From Alkalilimnicola ehrlichii (GTDB taxonomy: Bacteria; Pseudomonadota; Gammaproteobacteria; Nitrococcales; AK92), in contig NZ_NFZV01000019.1 in assembly GCF_003399765.1 (NCBI RefSeq), positions 1 through 64,000 on the forward strand: 64,000 bases of DNA, written 5' to 3'. The notes below the pieces were generated by a model. That model was not told the origin of the DNA, ran no database searches, and saw nothing but the letters and a program-made list of their open reading frames with translations. Every line of letters begins with the position of its first letter. The stretch's first letter is position 1. This document shows positions 36,882-46,047 of the stretch, piece after piece. Both the position numbers and the translations under genes were made by a program.

Positions 36882-37880
36882 AATTAAAACTCCCAAACAG
36901 AATAATTATCTTGTCGACAGGAGCTCTTTTATCTAAATAAAAAAACATTTATTTAGGCAAAAGAATTCCTACCGACCTTTTCGGAAAAAGGTCGAATATT
37001 ACGCACAGCAAAGGCATAACAGCAGCCTGAAGCCGTTACCGCTACGTATCCATCTTGTCCTTTTGGGGAGCACCAGGCTGACCAGCCTGGCCTTATAGAT
37101 CAACCGCTTACGCGGAATTTCATTAGGCAGGCGGGGAGGCCGGGCGCTGGCCGCAAAGGCGGCTCGCCCCTAAGCTGGGCATTCGACTACTCGGATCGTC
37201 CATTTACTTTCTATAACTCCAATTCATATTGAGCGAGCAAATCCTAACAACGAGAAAACAAACCAGTCAACAAAAAAATCGAAAAAACCCAGAAAAATAA
37301 AAATTCATTTTCGAATTAAAAAAAGATGCCCACAGCAAACCGCCAAACGATCCCGCCACAAGATCAGGGAGCGTTCGGTATTCTTCAACACGCCAACGCG
37401 CTAGCAAGCCAAGCAAGCACTGCTAACGGCGACATGGAAACGCATACGGGTAAAATTACGACAACCCGGGCGCTCGCTTTTTTGAACCGCTGTTCTGCGG
37501 GAAGCGAGCCGGGTCAAGAAGAGAGGCTAAGACCGAGGGGACGCTTACCGCGCGAGCAGGGTTCGCTCAACGTTTGACTGGCATCTACAACTACTAGAGT
37601 CCAAGGAGGTAAGCCCTCTGGTTTAGGATTCGTGCCCGACTATACGAGAACAGGTGCAGAAGTCAAGCGCAGATTCGGCATTCTGCCGGCACGCCTCCAC
37701 GCATCACCGAACGACACAGCCAGAAGAAGCCTGCCCAGCACACAAGAAACGGAGCGAGGATTACGCCGGCGGCACGTAAAAAGCTCACCCTTTTGCTGTT
37801 TCGGCCGACTACAAACAACATACAAAGCTTTATCATTACCTTCTACGACGGCCTAAGCGCCACGAAACAAAGACAAGCTT
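36882..37880. other. About 1 kb intergenic region upstream of mgtE
   Basis: No convincing gene; two short open frames have no ribosome site or family signal. It holds an A+T-rich leader with two hairpins on the mgtE side: 36933-36956 (CTAAATAAA/TTTATTTAG) and 36973-36994 (CGACCTTT/AAAGGTCG). Next come an ordinary GC-rich stretch, a second A+T-rich stretch at 37200-37325, and dispersed repeat copy A at 37470-37645. The mgtE leader could be regulatory, but it does not resemble the M-box riboswitch. Confidence 0.55.
37470..37645 (+). repeat. Dispersed hairpin element, copy A
   Basis: Shares several blocks, in the same order, with 48450-48615: an inverted repeat (arms 37472-37479 and 37502-37509, CTCGCTT/AAGCGAG), then a block around GACGCTTACCGC, then an identical 23-base block at 37585-37607, then GCCCTCTG. 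The loops between blocks differ. This pattern suggests a structured RNA or a small mobile element rather than a protein gene. Confidence 0.6.
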
Positions 37881-38788
37881 ATGAATCATGAACTTAGGGA
37901 AAAGGCTAGGCAGGCCCTGGCAAACCTTTTGCAACGAGCAAAAGGTTTGGCATACAGAAAGATCACAGACGAAGGGTTTATGATCTCGCTTTTCTCGGTC
38001 GGCATCCCTCTCCTCGTTGCCATCCTTTTTTAGGGGCGTTCTTTGCGGTCAAGATAGAAGACTGGAAGCTATACCAACACGGCAGCACCACGACGGGCCA
38101 GCTCATTAACCAAACATCATGTGGCTCCGGACGCTACCGAGTGACGCCCCCATACTGCTACACGATAAAATTTACCGATCAGCAGGGCGAAGAGTTCACC
38201 TTTCGAGCCTATGGCCACGAAGATCATCGGCTTGGGATGTACCTGAGAAACCAAACATATTCCGTGGTTTACCTCCCTGACCAACCCACCGTCGCGAAGC
38301 GTATGGGAGATACAAGAGACGCTAGCCTGTCCTTTTTCATCGGCATAGCGGCATTAGTTGCGGCGATTGCTTTTCACATCGGCAATCGCCGCAACAATCG
38401 TCAGATCAGCGCCAGCAGGAAACTGCTTGAGAAGCTGGAAGAGATGGCAGCGGAAGGGAAGGCTAGCGAAGCCGTGAGTATGATTGCTGGGGCTGGTAAA
38501 GACATCCCCAAGAACGCCCTTTTTGGACAACTCGCCGCCAAGCTGTATGAGCACGGACATCACGATGAGTCCGACGCTATATTGACCAGAACTTTAGATG
38601 CTTACAAGCAACAAAAAGTATCCTATAAGCGTGACCATGCGCTTAGCATGCTCGCTTACCATCTAAACAATGCCGGCGACCGTATAGGCACGGCCCGCGT
38701 AATCGCGCTAATAAAACATAAGGATGCGAAAACGGGTTTGGCCTTCTTACTAGCCGCCCCCCGAGACCATAATAAAAGGCAACCATAG
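37881..38788 (+). CDS. DUF3592-like membrane protein with helical C-terminus, 1-base frameshift
   Basis: From ATG 37881 the frame runs into TAG at 38031-38033. One more T in the T6 run 38026-38031 continues it as ILFLGAFFAVKIEDWKLYQHGSTT and on to the open frame that ends at 38788, giving about 302 residues. Two membrane helices (near 38-58 and the IGIAALVAAIAFHIG segment) flank a soluble beta domain (TTGQLINQTSC, CYTIKFTDQQGEEFTFRAYG) of DUF3592 type. After the second helix comes a cytoplasmic alpha-helical part reminiscent of TPR units. Function unknown. Whole-gene reading is inferred. Confidence 0.65.
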
Positions 38789-38860
38789 GGGGACGAACTC
38801 CCTCCTTGCCAGGAGCCCGAGGCAGGGCGCCGAGCGGACAAGTCCGAGCCTGCCCCCGAA

Positions 38861-38898
38861 CTAGCGGGCTGCTGAAAATCATTTCGGCAACCCGCTAG
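38861..38898 (-). terminator. Hairpin overlapping the azlD stop
   Basis: CTAGCGGG (38861-38868) and CCCGCTAG (38891-38898) form an 8-bp stem that includes the azlD stop codon. A second GC-rich stem lies just beyond. No T-tract is seen. Confidence 0.4.
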
Positions 38899-39224
38899 AG
38901 CAAAACGGTCTGCTGCAACAGCATGAATACGCCCGTGCCCGTAGCAATGCTCAGCAGGGCGTTCCGACGCCAGACATGCAGCCCGGCCGTCAGCGCTATC
39001 GCCAGCATATAAGCCCCAATTTCCAGCCAAGCGAGGCCCGGCAGATGCCTTAAGCTATAGATGACTAATAAAGCCATCACCGCCGGCGGCAAATAACGGC
39101 CAAGGTAAAACACTAGTGGGTGTTGGCTGTCGCGCAGCAAAACAAACGGCAAGGCACGCGTTGCGATCGTCGCCAAGGCCATGATACCGATGGCGGCCAA
39201 CAGGTAGAGACTATCGCTCACCAA
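38895..39224 (-). CDS. azlD: AzlD-type branched-chain amino acid exporter small subunit
   Basis: 109 residues with three to four hydrophobic helices (IGIMALATIATRALPFVLL, PAVMALLVIYSLRHL). AzlD pairs with AzlC to export branched-chain amino acids or analogues across the inner membrane (as in YgaZH of E. coli). The gene overlaps the end of azlC by 14 bases, so the two are translationally coupled. Confidence 0.88.
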   Translation of the reverse strand: MVSDSLYLLAAIGIMALATIATRALPFVLLRDSQHPLVFYLGRYLPPAVMALLVIYSLRHLPGLAWLEIGAYMLAIALTAGLHVWRRNALLSIATGTGVFMLLQQTVLL

Positions 39225-39897
39225 CCGGCCTCCTGGCTCTATCCAACAACAGCAAAACGGTCGTCAGGCCTAATGCAACAAGTAACAATTGCTCGGCACC
39301 CACCGCAATCGCTGCAACGGCCGCGCTAAAACCGGCAATAAGAAAAGGCCGCCAAGCACGAACGGTGTAGGCTTGTTCGATAGCCAGCACCACGAATAAG
39401 GCTACCAGTACAAATTCCAAGCCGGCGGTTTCCAACGTTAGCCCCGCCCCCAGCAAGGCACCCAGGGTACATCCGACGACCCAATAGCTTTGGTTGAGTG
39501 CCGCGATCTTTACATAAATTGTCGAGGAGCGTGGCTTGGGCGGCAGACTGGATAATAAGGAGTACGTCTCGTCGGTTAGCGCGAATATCAAATACGGCCT
39601 AGCGAATCCGCCGGCGGGAAACCGCGCAGCCATCGATAGCCCGTAGAACATGTGGCGCGCATTCAGCAATAAGGTGGCTATGCCGATTTCGACGACTCCG
39701 GCACCCGCAGCCAATAGGCCAACGGCCATAAACTGCGCAGCACCGGCGTACACGGCCACTGCCATCAGCATGGCGTAGTACCAGGCAAAACCCAGCTCGC
39801 TAAACAGCACGCCGAAAGCAATCCCGAGCGGAATGTATCCAAATAGAACAGGAAGGCTGGCGCGAAAAGCGGAGGTTGGCTCAACGCTTGTTGTCAT
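39211..39897 (-). CDS. azlC: AzlC-type branched-chain amino acid exporter large subunit
   Basis: 228 residues with six to eight helices. Family signatures: GYIPLGIAFGVLFSELGFAWYYA, YAGAAQFMAVGLLAAG, LNARHMFYGLSMA and FALTDETYSLL. Forms an inner-membrane export pair with AzlD. First gene of the two-gene minus-strand unit. Confidence 0.9.
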   Translation of the reverse strand: MTTSVEPTSAFRASLPVLFGYIPLGIAFGVLFSELGFAWYYAMLMAVAVYAGAAQFMAVGLLAAGAGVVEIGIATLLLNARHMFYGLSMAARFPAGGFARPYLIFALTDETYSLLSSLPPKPRSSTIYVKIAALNQSYWVVGCTLGALLGAGLTLETAGLEFVLVALFVVLAIEQAYTVRAWRPFLIAGFSAAVAAIAVGAEQLLLVALGLTTVLLLLDRARRPVGER

Positions 39898-39914
39898 TTA
39901 GTGCATCAAACTCA

Positions 39915-40358
39915 TCAACGCTTCGCCAACCACTTGTCGAGTTGGTCCGCAAAGGCTTTACGATCGCTGTTGCTTAAGGCTTGCGGACCGCCGGTTTGTA
40001 CGCCACTGGCCCGCAGGGTGTCCATGAAATCCCGTAGCGTCAAGCGCGCTTTGATGGTACTCGCGGTATAGAGCTCTCCCCGCGGGCTCAAGGCCAAGCC
40101 GCCTTTCTCGATAACCTCGGCAGCAAGCGGGATATCGCTCGTGATAACAAGGTCGCCCGCCTCCAGCCGCCGGACGATTTCGTTATCGGCGACATCGAAA
40201 CCGGCACTCACCTGGACCGCCTTGATATACGGCGACGGCGGCACCCGTAACGGCTGATTCGCCACCAACACCAGTGGCAATCGGGTACGCTCGGCAGCCC
40301 GAAACAGAATTGTTTTTATGGCCGCCGGGCAAGCGTCGGCATCGACCCATATCGTCAT
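39915..40358 (-). CDS. YaiI/YqxD (DUF188, UPF0178) family protein
   Basis: 147 residues, start [15 protein letters not shown], with [23 protein letters not shown] and [12 protein letters not shown], all typical of the YaiI/YqxD family. The fold is PIN-like with conserved acidic residues ([14 protein letters not shown]), so nuclease-like chemistry has been proposed, but no function is established. Ends about 18 bp before azlC on the same strand. Confidence 0.9.
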   Translation of the reverse strand: MTIWVDADACPAAIKTILFRAAERTRLPLVLVANQPLRVPPSPYIKAVQVSAGFDVADNEIVRRLEAGDLVITSDIPLAAEVIEKGGLALSPRGELYTASTIKARLTLRDFMDTLRASGVQTGGPQALSNSDRKAFADQLDKWLAKR

Positions 40359-40470
40359 AGCGTTGGCTCCCGGAGCCTTGGTTAGTCAAAGATGCGCGTA
40401 ATCATACCGCCGAATAGCCGCCGTTACCCGCACCCGCGCGAGCGGCGGCAAACCGATAACCAACCAGCGC

Positions 40471-41238
40471 CTACTGCTCGGTCGTCTCTGCCGTTTGCCA
40501 TAGTAAATGAGCGGCCGTTGCAACGGAAACCGATAAGTAGATAGCACCGCCGATGACCCACATGATAAGCCCGGCCAACTGTTGATCCTCTAAGCCGGTA
40601 AGCCCCCACAGCGGAGCGGTCAACACGTGATAATCGAATAAGGCAACTGAGGCGAAGGTTAAGACCGCGCCCAGCAAACCCATGTGAATAGACGTCGCCA
40701 AGGCGCCTACAAACGCCTGCCCCTGCTCATGCCCCGAAGCCGGCTGTAACAAGCTCCGCCAAGCCGCTACCGCGGTACCGAACAAGGAAAGGTGCATTAA
40801 CCATAAGACGGACTCGTAGCGCAACGCCATTTCGTAAGGAATCGGCAAATGCCACAGCCAAATACAAACGCCGTGTGCACCCCACAACAGAATGGGATTG
40901 CCCGGTAACCAACGCCGCCGAAAAACGCCGCTAAGCACCAGTAAAGGTGCTGCCAGCTGAATCATGACCAAATGCTGCGCGACACGCGCGGAAAACAGGG
41001 CAGAGGTCAGGTTACACAAGGGAGAAACCAAGGCCAGGAACAATAAGAGCCAAGCACCCGCATAGCACCATTGCCGTTGCCGCGATGCGCTCCGCAAGCG
41101 GAGATACCCAAAGATAGCCGCCGCCGCAAAAGCAAATAGCAATTTCGGGTCTAAATTCCAGGCCAACCAAAGTTCGCCGGGTAAGGACGGTACGCCGCAG
41201 TAGGGAATATAAGGCAAATTCGCTAAGCGGTCATACAT
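40471..41238 (-). CDS. ctaG: CtaG-type cytochrome c oxidase assembly factor (caa3 type)
   Basis: 255 residues, seven hydrophobic helices. Family signatures: VAQHLVMIQLAAPLLVLSG, WLWHLPIPYEMALR, HLSLFGTAVAAWRSLL and QQLAGLIMWVIGGAIYL. CtaG of this family is needed for copper delivery to or maturation of caa3-type oxidase in Bacillus; no oxidase subunit genes are in the window. Not homologous to the Cox11-type CtaG. A 62-codon open frame overlaps its start in ATG-TATGA fashion but is not convincing. Confidence 0.88.
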   Translation of the reverse strand: MYDRLANLPYIPYCGVPSLPGELWLAWNLDPKLLFAFAAAAIFGYLRLRSASRQRQWCYAGAWLLLFLALVSPLCNLTSALFSARVAQHLVMIQLAAPLLVLSGVFRRRWLPGNPILLWGAHGVCIWLWHLPIPYEMALRYESVLWLMHLSLFGTAVAAWRSLLQPASGHEQGQAFVGALATSIHMGLLGAVLTFASVALFDYHVLTAPLWGLTGLEDQQLAGLIMWVIGGAIYLSVSVATAAHLLWQTAETTEQ

Positions 41239-41379
41239 GGATTAACCCCTCGGATTTCTGCGTAGCTTCCTTGTAAGTGGTGGTTTTGTCCGTGTTGTAA
41301 AGGAAATCTGGGGCTAACTCGTAGCGATTGGCGGCAATTTGCCACAAACGCCAAGCTTGGAAATATCGCCGACACAAAA

Positions 41380-41397
41380 CGGTCATCGATTTGTCAG
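41380..41397 (+). promoter_or_regulatory. PhoB-box-like direct repeats upstream of the OlsF-like gene
   Basis: CGGTCAT (41380-41386), four bases, TTGTCAG (41391-41397), with a third in-phase unit CCGACAC at 41369-41375. The PHO box is two CTGTCAT/C units with 11-bp period. It lies about 75 bp before the ATG at 41470. Confidence 0.5.
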
Positions 41398-41469
41398 CGA
41401 TGCAGCATGGCCGCGTCATCTTCCGACACTACCCTCGCCTACACCACTTCAGGAGCGTTGAGGCGAACC

Positions 41470-43238
41470 ATGAGCGAGCAAAGCCGTAAAGCCCCTCTCC
41501 CACGCAAGCATTCATTTCTACACCCCATTGGCCGCCCTGTAGAGCGGGCTTTCGAGCATTTGGCGGGTAGGCATCGGCTGCGGCCACTTTACGAAGCGCC
41601 CCAGCCGGACCAAGCGCCGACCGCCTTTGTTAGCGAAACCTTACAAGCCCTAGACATCAAGCCCCAGGTTGAACAAACGGATTTGGCCACAGTACCGCCG
41701 CTTGGCGGCACCTTAGTCGTCGCCAACCACGCACTCGGGGCGATGGACGGCATTTTATTGACCACCGCCTTATTGCAAATCAGAAGCGATATTCGCATTC
41801 TCGGCAATCAGCTACTCAGCCAAGTACCGGCGCTCGCCCCGCTTCTGGTCGGCTCTCTCGATGCCGCCGAAGACGACCTTGCACCATTAAAAGAAGCCAT
41901 CGACTGGCTTGAACAAGGCGGTTTGTTGCTAGCGTTCCCGGCCGGGCAAATGGGCTTGGCTCCTCGGCGCAACCACCATCCTAACGACCTCGTCTGGCAC
42001 CCGTCCGTGGCCCGCCTGGTTACGCGCACCGGTGTCCCTGTGGTACCGGCTCACATCGACGGCCGCAGTAACCGCCTCCTGCAACTGGCAAGCCAGATTC
42101 ACACCCAGTTGCGCAACGTGTTTGCGCCGCCAGAACGCGTCGAAAGCAAAAGATCCGACGTTATGTTGCGTTTTGGGGCGCCTTTGCGTCCCGAGCGGCT
42201 GTGCAATTTGAAACGCGAAGACATGTTGGCGCTAATGCGATTACGTTGCCATGCACTGTCGGAGACGCGAGAAATAACCACCGGCGTCGAAGCCATGCTC
42301 GCCGGCCCTTGGCCGAACCGGGTAACGCCGAGCAACTTGCCGCGGAAGTCGCCGCACTCGATAATCGCGCCTGCTTGGCAGCTCACGGCGAACTTGCCGT
42401 TTACTGCGCCGACTCACGGGATATTCCCCACCTTCTGCAAGAAATCGGGCGGCTGCGCGAATTGACTTTTCGTGCTACCGGCGAAGGCACCGGACGCGCC
42501 CGCGACATCGATTTATTCGACAGCTATTACCAGCATCTTTTTATTTGGCATAACGTACGCAAAGAGATCGTGGGCGCTTACCGCCTGGGCGAGGCCGATA
42601 AGATCGTCGCCCGTTACGGCAAGAAGGGGCTGTATACGCGATCGCTGTTCCGCTTCGGCCGCCCGTTACTGGCCCAACTCAACCCCGCGCTGGAGTTGGG
42701 GCGTTCGTTTATCCGCCCCGAATATCAGCGCAGCTTCACGCCGTTGATGTTGCTTTGGAAAGGCATTGGCGCCTATGTGGCCGACAATCCGCAGTATCGC
42801 GTCCTGTTCGGCCCGGTCAGCATTAGCGCCGATTATCAAACGGTTTCGCGCCAACTACTGGTCGATTTTCTAACCGCCAACAGCTACTTGCCCGAATTAG
42901 CCCGCTTCGTTCGGCCACGCCGTCCGTTTCGGCAAACGATGCGCCATAGGAACATCGCACTAACGATCCCGACAGATGCGGAACAAATTTCGCAGTTACT
43001 GGAACAGCTGGAACACGACGGCAAAGGGATGCCGGTATTGCTGCGCCAATACCTAAAGCTCGGCGGCCGTGTGCTCGGCTTCAGCGTCGACCGCGCCTTC
43101 GCCAATGTGCTCGACGGACTGATCATGGTCGACCTAACCGAGACCGATCCTAAGGTGTTGGCCCGCTATATGGGGCGGACCAAAGCAGCGCAGTTCCTCG
43201 CCCATCACGCTGCGTCACAAGCCCAAGCGGCCGGTTAA
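41470..43238 (+). CDS. olsF: OlsF-like bifunctional acyltransferase (ornithine lipid synthesis), 1-base frameshift
   Basis: Frames 41470-42465 and 42201-43238 join near 42302 (one more C gives EAMLARPLAEPGNAEQLAAE) into about 589 residues. The N-terminal half is a PlsC-like O-acyltransferase with NHALGAMDG (HX4D) and FPAGQMG (F/EG motif). The C-terminal half is a GNAT-like OlsB domain (ELTFRATGEGTGRARDIDLFD, HLFIWH, GAYRLG, FIRPEYQRS). The same fusion order is known for OlsF of Serratia proteamaculans, which makes ornithine lipids from ornithine and two acyl groups. ATG 41470 has GAGG upstream. Membrane-associated; phosphorus-free lipid product. PHO-box-like repeats lie upstream. Confidence 0.85.
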
Positions 43239-43315
43239 GGGTGGTGGCGCCACATCTTGCCGGGAACCGGGAACGATGCTCTGAACCGGCCATGCGTCAT
43301 CGAAACGACCGAAAT

Positions 43316-43333
43316 TTGTCACGCAACCGTCAT
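43316..43333 (+). promoter_or_regulatory. PhoB-box-like direct repeats upstream of the GT4 gene
   Basis: TTGTCAC (43316-43322), four bases, CCGTCAT (43327-43333): one mismatch per unit against CTGTCAY. GCGTCAT at 43294-43300 is in phase two periods upstream. It ends 46 bp before the ATG at 43380. Confidence 0.6.
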
Positions 43334-43379
43334 CCACTCCCGTCACCATGAGCGCTCCCGCAGCAGGAGACGACCAAAG

Positions 43380-44414
43380 ATGCGCATCGTCATCGTTACC
43401 GACGCCTGGCACCCGCAAGTCAACGGCGTCGTCACCACCCTCAGCAAAGTCGGCGCAGCGCTGGCAGAAAAAGGGCACTCGGTGCGCTACGTCACGCCGG
43501 CCGATTTCCGCACCGTACCTTGCCCGACCTATCCGGAGATCCGTCTGGCGCTCCGGCCTGGGCCGCGCCTGCGGCACATCGTGCGCACAGTCGCCCCGGA
43601 CGCTATCCACATTGCCACCGAAGGGCCGTTAGGTTGGGCCGCACGCGCTTACTGTTTACGGCGAAAGCTTCCATTTACCACCGCTTACCACACGCAATTC
43701 CCCCAATATGTGCGCCTGCGCGCACCCATTCCGCTGCGAGTAAGCTACGCGCTGTTACGACGCTACCACGGAGCGGCCTCCCGCACCTTGGTCGCTACCG
43801 AATCGCTGCGACAAGAGCTGACGGAGCGGGGCTTTCGCAATCTGAGCCTGTGGTCGCGTGGCGTCGACAGCACGCTGTTTCGACCGCGAGATAAACATTA
43901 TCTCGACCTTCCAAGGCCGATTGCGATGTATGTCGGACGGGTGGCGGTTGAAAAGAATATCGAAGCGTTCCTGAAACTCGAGCTACCCGGCAGCAAAGTC
44001 GTGGTCGGCGACGGGCCGGACCTTGCCCGCCTGAAGCAGGCCTATCCGGATGCCCATTTCGTGGGCTATCAAAGCGGCGAGCGCTTAGCGAAACATGTCG
44101 CCGCTGCCGATGTTTCGGTATTTCCAAGCCTTACCGACACCTTCGGGTTAACCATGCTCGAAGCGATGGCCTGCGGCGTCCCCGTTGCGGCATACCCCGT
44201 TACCGGCCCCAAAGACGTCGTCCAACATGGCGTTACCGGGATACTGGATACGGATTTGGCGAAAGCCTGCCAGGCCGCGTTGCAGCTTGACGGCCAGGCT
44301 TGTATCGCCTTCGCCCAAAGCCGAAGCTGGGATGCCTGCGCCGAGCAGTTCTTAACGGAACTCGAACCGTTTCGCTGGCCGGAAGATCGGCCCCGCGAGC
44401 AGCCGGCGGCGTGA
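43380..44414 (+). CDS. GT4-family glycosyltransferase (SqdX/mannosyltransferase-like)
   Basis: 344 residues from ATG 43380 (AGGAGA upstream; the open frame extends to 43257). GT-B fold: N-terminal VTDAWHPQVNGVVTTLS and TAYHTQFPQYVR, then IAMYVGRVAVEKN and SLTDTFGLTMLEAMACGVPVAAYPVTGPKDVV. The E-x7-E region is represented by DTFGLTMLE. The N-terminal pattern is shared by lipid glycosyltransferases such as SqdX and by GDP-mannose-dependent enzymes. Next to OlsF- and PAP2-type genes, a diacylglycerol glycosyltransferase is the preferred guess. A PHO-box-like site lies upstream. Confidence 0.87.
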   Translation: MRIVIVTDAWHPQVNGVVTTLSKVGAALAEKGHSVRYVTPADFRTVPCPTYPEIRLALRPGPRLRHIVRTVAPDAIHIATEGPLGWAARAYCLRRKLPFTTAYHTQFPQYVRLRAPIPLRVSYALLRRYHGAASRTLVATESLRQELTERGFRNLSLWSRGVDSTLFRPRDKHYLDLPRPIAMYVGRVAVEKNIEAFLKLELPGSKVVVGDGPDLARLKQAYPDAHFVGYQSGERLAKHVAAADVSVFPSLTDTFGLTMLEAMACGVPVAAYPVTGPKDVVQHGVTGILDTDLAKACQAALQLDGQACIAFAQSRSWDACAEQFLTELEPFRWPEDRPREQPAA

Positions 44415-44512
44415 TCTCTGCGCCCGCTCGAAGCGCGGGCTTCTGAACAAGCCCACCTCCCCCTCGGCCATCCTGCTTGGCCAGCGCGCCTTTACGCTAA
44501 GGCTAGCAAGGG

Positions 44513-45031
44513 CTAGCCGATCAACAGAAAGCTTCCCAAAGCCAACAATGCGCCGAGCAAGCCGCCGCAAGCAACGTCGGTGGGATAATGCAAACCGAGG
44601 ACAACGCGAGAAGCGGCCACAAGCAGTGCAAAAGGTACGAGCAGCCACGCTAACGGCGGAAAGTAAAGTGTGGCGACCAGGGTAAAACTGACGGCATGCA
44701 AGGTGTGGCCCGACGGAAAACTGTACAAATCCAGAGGGTCGGCCCCCAAGGTGATGGCCTCATGAACGCTGTAGGGCCGCGCCCGGCTGGTACGCTGTTT
44801 AATGACCCGATACAGCACGACCCCGACAACCGCGACCGCTAGCATGTGCAAGGCCGCGAACAAGCCCTGCATGCCGTACAGGAACGGCAACGCCACCATT
44901 AGGACATACCAAAAAACCCCGTCGCCCAAGCGGCTGACGGCCGCAAACAAGCCGCGCACCAACCGCGAGCGACAAGAGCGGTTAAGTAAGACGCAGAGCG
45001 CCAAATCGTGCCGAACGATCAATTGCAGCAT
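44513..45031 (-). CDS. PAP2-family membrane phosphatase
   Basis: 172 residues from ATG 45031 (GAGGTGA eight bases upstream; the open frame extends to 45064). Five to six hydrophobic helices and all three motifs: KQRTSRARPY, SFPSGHT, SRVVLGLHYPTD. Integral-membrane lipid phosphatase, removing phosphate from phosphatidate, phosphatidylglycerol phosphate or C55-PP. Convergent with the GT4 gene. In this setting it could supply diacylglycerol to the glycosyltransferase; that is inference. PHO-box-like units lie upstream. Confidence 0.88.
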   Translation of the reverse strand: MLQLIVRHDLALCVLLNRSCRSRLVRGLFAAVSRLGDGVFWYVLMVALPFLYGMQGLFAALHMLAVAVVGVVLYRVIKQRTSRARPYSVHEAITLGADPLDLYSFPSGHTLHAVSFTLVATLYFPPLAWLLVPFALLVAASRVVLGLHYPTDVACGGLLGALLALGSFLLIG

Positions 45032-45097
45032 AGCGGGCTCACCTCGATGAAAACTGCCGATCACTGGAGCAGCTTCTCGCCCGAAGATGGCCCGCGT

Positions 45098-45126
45098 ATG
45101 ACGCCATTATGCTGTTTTTATGACAT
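45098..45126 (-). promoter_or_regulatory. PhoB-box-like units upstream of the PAP2 gene
   Basis: On the minus strand ATGTCAT (45126-45120), ACAGCAT (45115-45109) and GCGTCAT (45104-45098) repeat with an 11-base period; the outer two fit CTGTCAT with one and two mismatches, the middle one is weak. About 70 bp before the ATG. Confidence 0.45.
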
Positions 45127-45143
45127 AGAACTAATCACTAACA

Positions 45144-45746
45144 TTAGACAAAACGCATACTGTCGAAAACGCCGCTCGTCGGTAACCAACCGGCTGCTTC
45201 TAGTAAAGTCCACCCGCCCAGCAGCGCGAACAAGGCAGCGGCCGCCCAACGAATACCTCTTAGCGGTAAGCTGTCGGCGAAGCGGTGCCCGAACAGCAAG
45301 GCCGGCGTTGTGACGAGCAGAATACCCAGAGTCGCCCCCAGCACCACCGGCACCACGCTACCGGAGCCGCCGGCCAGGGAAACAACCGCAAGCTGCGTCT
45401 TATCCGCCATTTCGAGCACGAAGAATGCCACGGCCGCGGTTAAAAACAGGCTATGCGCCGAGTGCTTCTCGGCTATCGCGTCGTCTTCCGGGATCAAAAC
45501 CCAAACCGCCATCACGAGAAAGACCAGGCCTACGATCCAAGCGTGCCAACCGGCGGCGATGACGCTAAACAACCACACGCCGACGAGAGCCGACAACGCC
45601 TGATTGACGAACAAACCGAGCGACATCCCCCAAAACACTGGCCAAGGGCGTCGATAACGCATACCGAAAAGGAGGGCGAGGAACAGACTGCGGTCGCCGA
45701 TTTCGGCAATACCGACCGCGAGCGTGGACAGGAAGAAAAGCTCCAT
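45144..45746 (-). CDS. GDT1/TMEM165 (UPF0016) family manganese exporter
   Basis: 200 residues, six helices in two inverted halves with the family signatures E-x-G-D-[KR]-[ST]: EIGDRSLFLALLF and EMADKTQLAVVSL. The first motif reads GDRS and the second ADKT, modest variants. Bacterial members (MneA in Vibrio) export Mn2+. Regulation is visible: a yybP-ykoY manganese riboswitch lies immediately upstream. Start ATG 45746; the ribosome site is weak, as expected for a riboswitch-controlled gene. Confidence 0.93.
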   Translation of the reverse strand: MELFFLSTLAVGIAEIGDRSLFLALLFGMRYRRPWPVFWGMSLGLFVNQALSALVGVWLFSVIAAGWHAWIVGLVFLVMAVWVLIPEDDAIAEKHSAHSLFLTAAVAFFVLEMADKTQLAVVSLAGGSGSVVPVVLGATLGILLVTTPALLFGHRFADSLPLRGIRWAAAALFALLGGWTLLEAAGWLPTSGVFDSMRFV

Positions 45747-45762
45747 GACAGAGAACGTTCCG

Positions 45763-45966
45763 GGCCGGGCGGCGTCTTACGAGATCCAGTGACGATGACA
45801 TCCGCCGCCCGACCAAGAGCGCAACTTGCCGGGCACCGGCAAGCCGAATGTCATTGCCACAGGTCTCGTCAAGCCGTAGCGGCCGCACACGCCATGGCCC
45901 TTCGGACCAATTATGTTGACGTGCGCCTCCATCGAAGCACGATGGAGCGACTACTCCCCTGAGTCG
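45763..45966 (-). promoter_or_regulatory. yybP-ykoY manganese riboswitch and expression hairpin
   Basis: Read on the minus strand from about 45966: CTCAGGGGAGTAGTCG, a stem CTCCATCG/CGATGGAG, then the conserved CACGTCAACATA, and further GAGACCTGTGGCAATGACATTCGG. The AGGGGAGTAG and ACGTCAACATA segments are the family's signature; the class binds Mn2+ and turns on exporters. Downstream, 45814-45803 (GGTCGGGCGGCG) pairs with 45774-45763 (CGCCGCCCGGCC), a strong hairpin ending 16 bp before the ATG and likely the expression platform. It precedes a GDT1-type Mn exporter, the known pairing. Confidence 0.88.
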
Positions 45967-46047
45967 GCATAACTAAACCACGATGGCAGGCAAAAGTCCA
46001 CCTTGAGGAGACACTGAGACCATCGTTTGCCCGGCCGGCGAGGCGGG

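Noticed and set aside
36882-37200. M-box or other known Mg riboswitch upstream of mgtE
   Set aside because: Only simple A+T-rich hairpins are seen; none of the conserved M-box segments is recognisable.
37326-37856. Two short plus-strand frames (37326-37577, 37632-37856)
   Set aside because: No ribosome site or family signal; the first overlaps the dispersed hairpin element.
41231-41419. 62-codon minus-strand frame overlapping the ctaG start
   Set aside because: It has a coupling-like overlap (ATGTATGA), but no recognisable family and no clear ribosome site, and it crosses the PHO-box-like promoter area of olsF.
45911-46047. Extension of the second mgtE frame to 45911
   Set aside because: After the break at about 46400 this frame gives low-complexity Gly/Arg/Cys sequence and runs into the riboswitch; the other frame continues the MgtE membrane domain.
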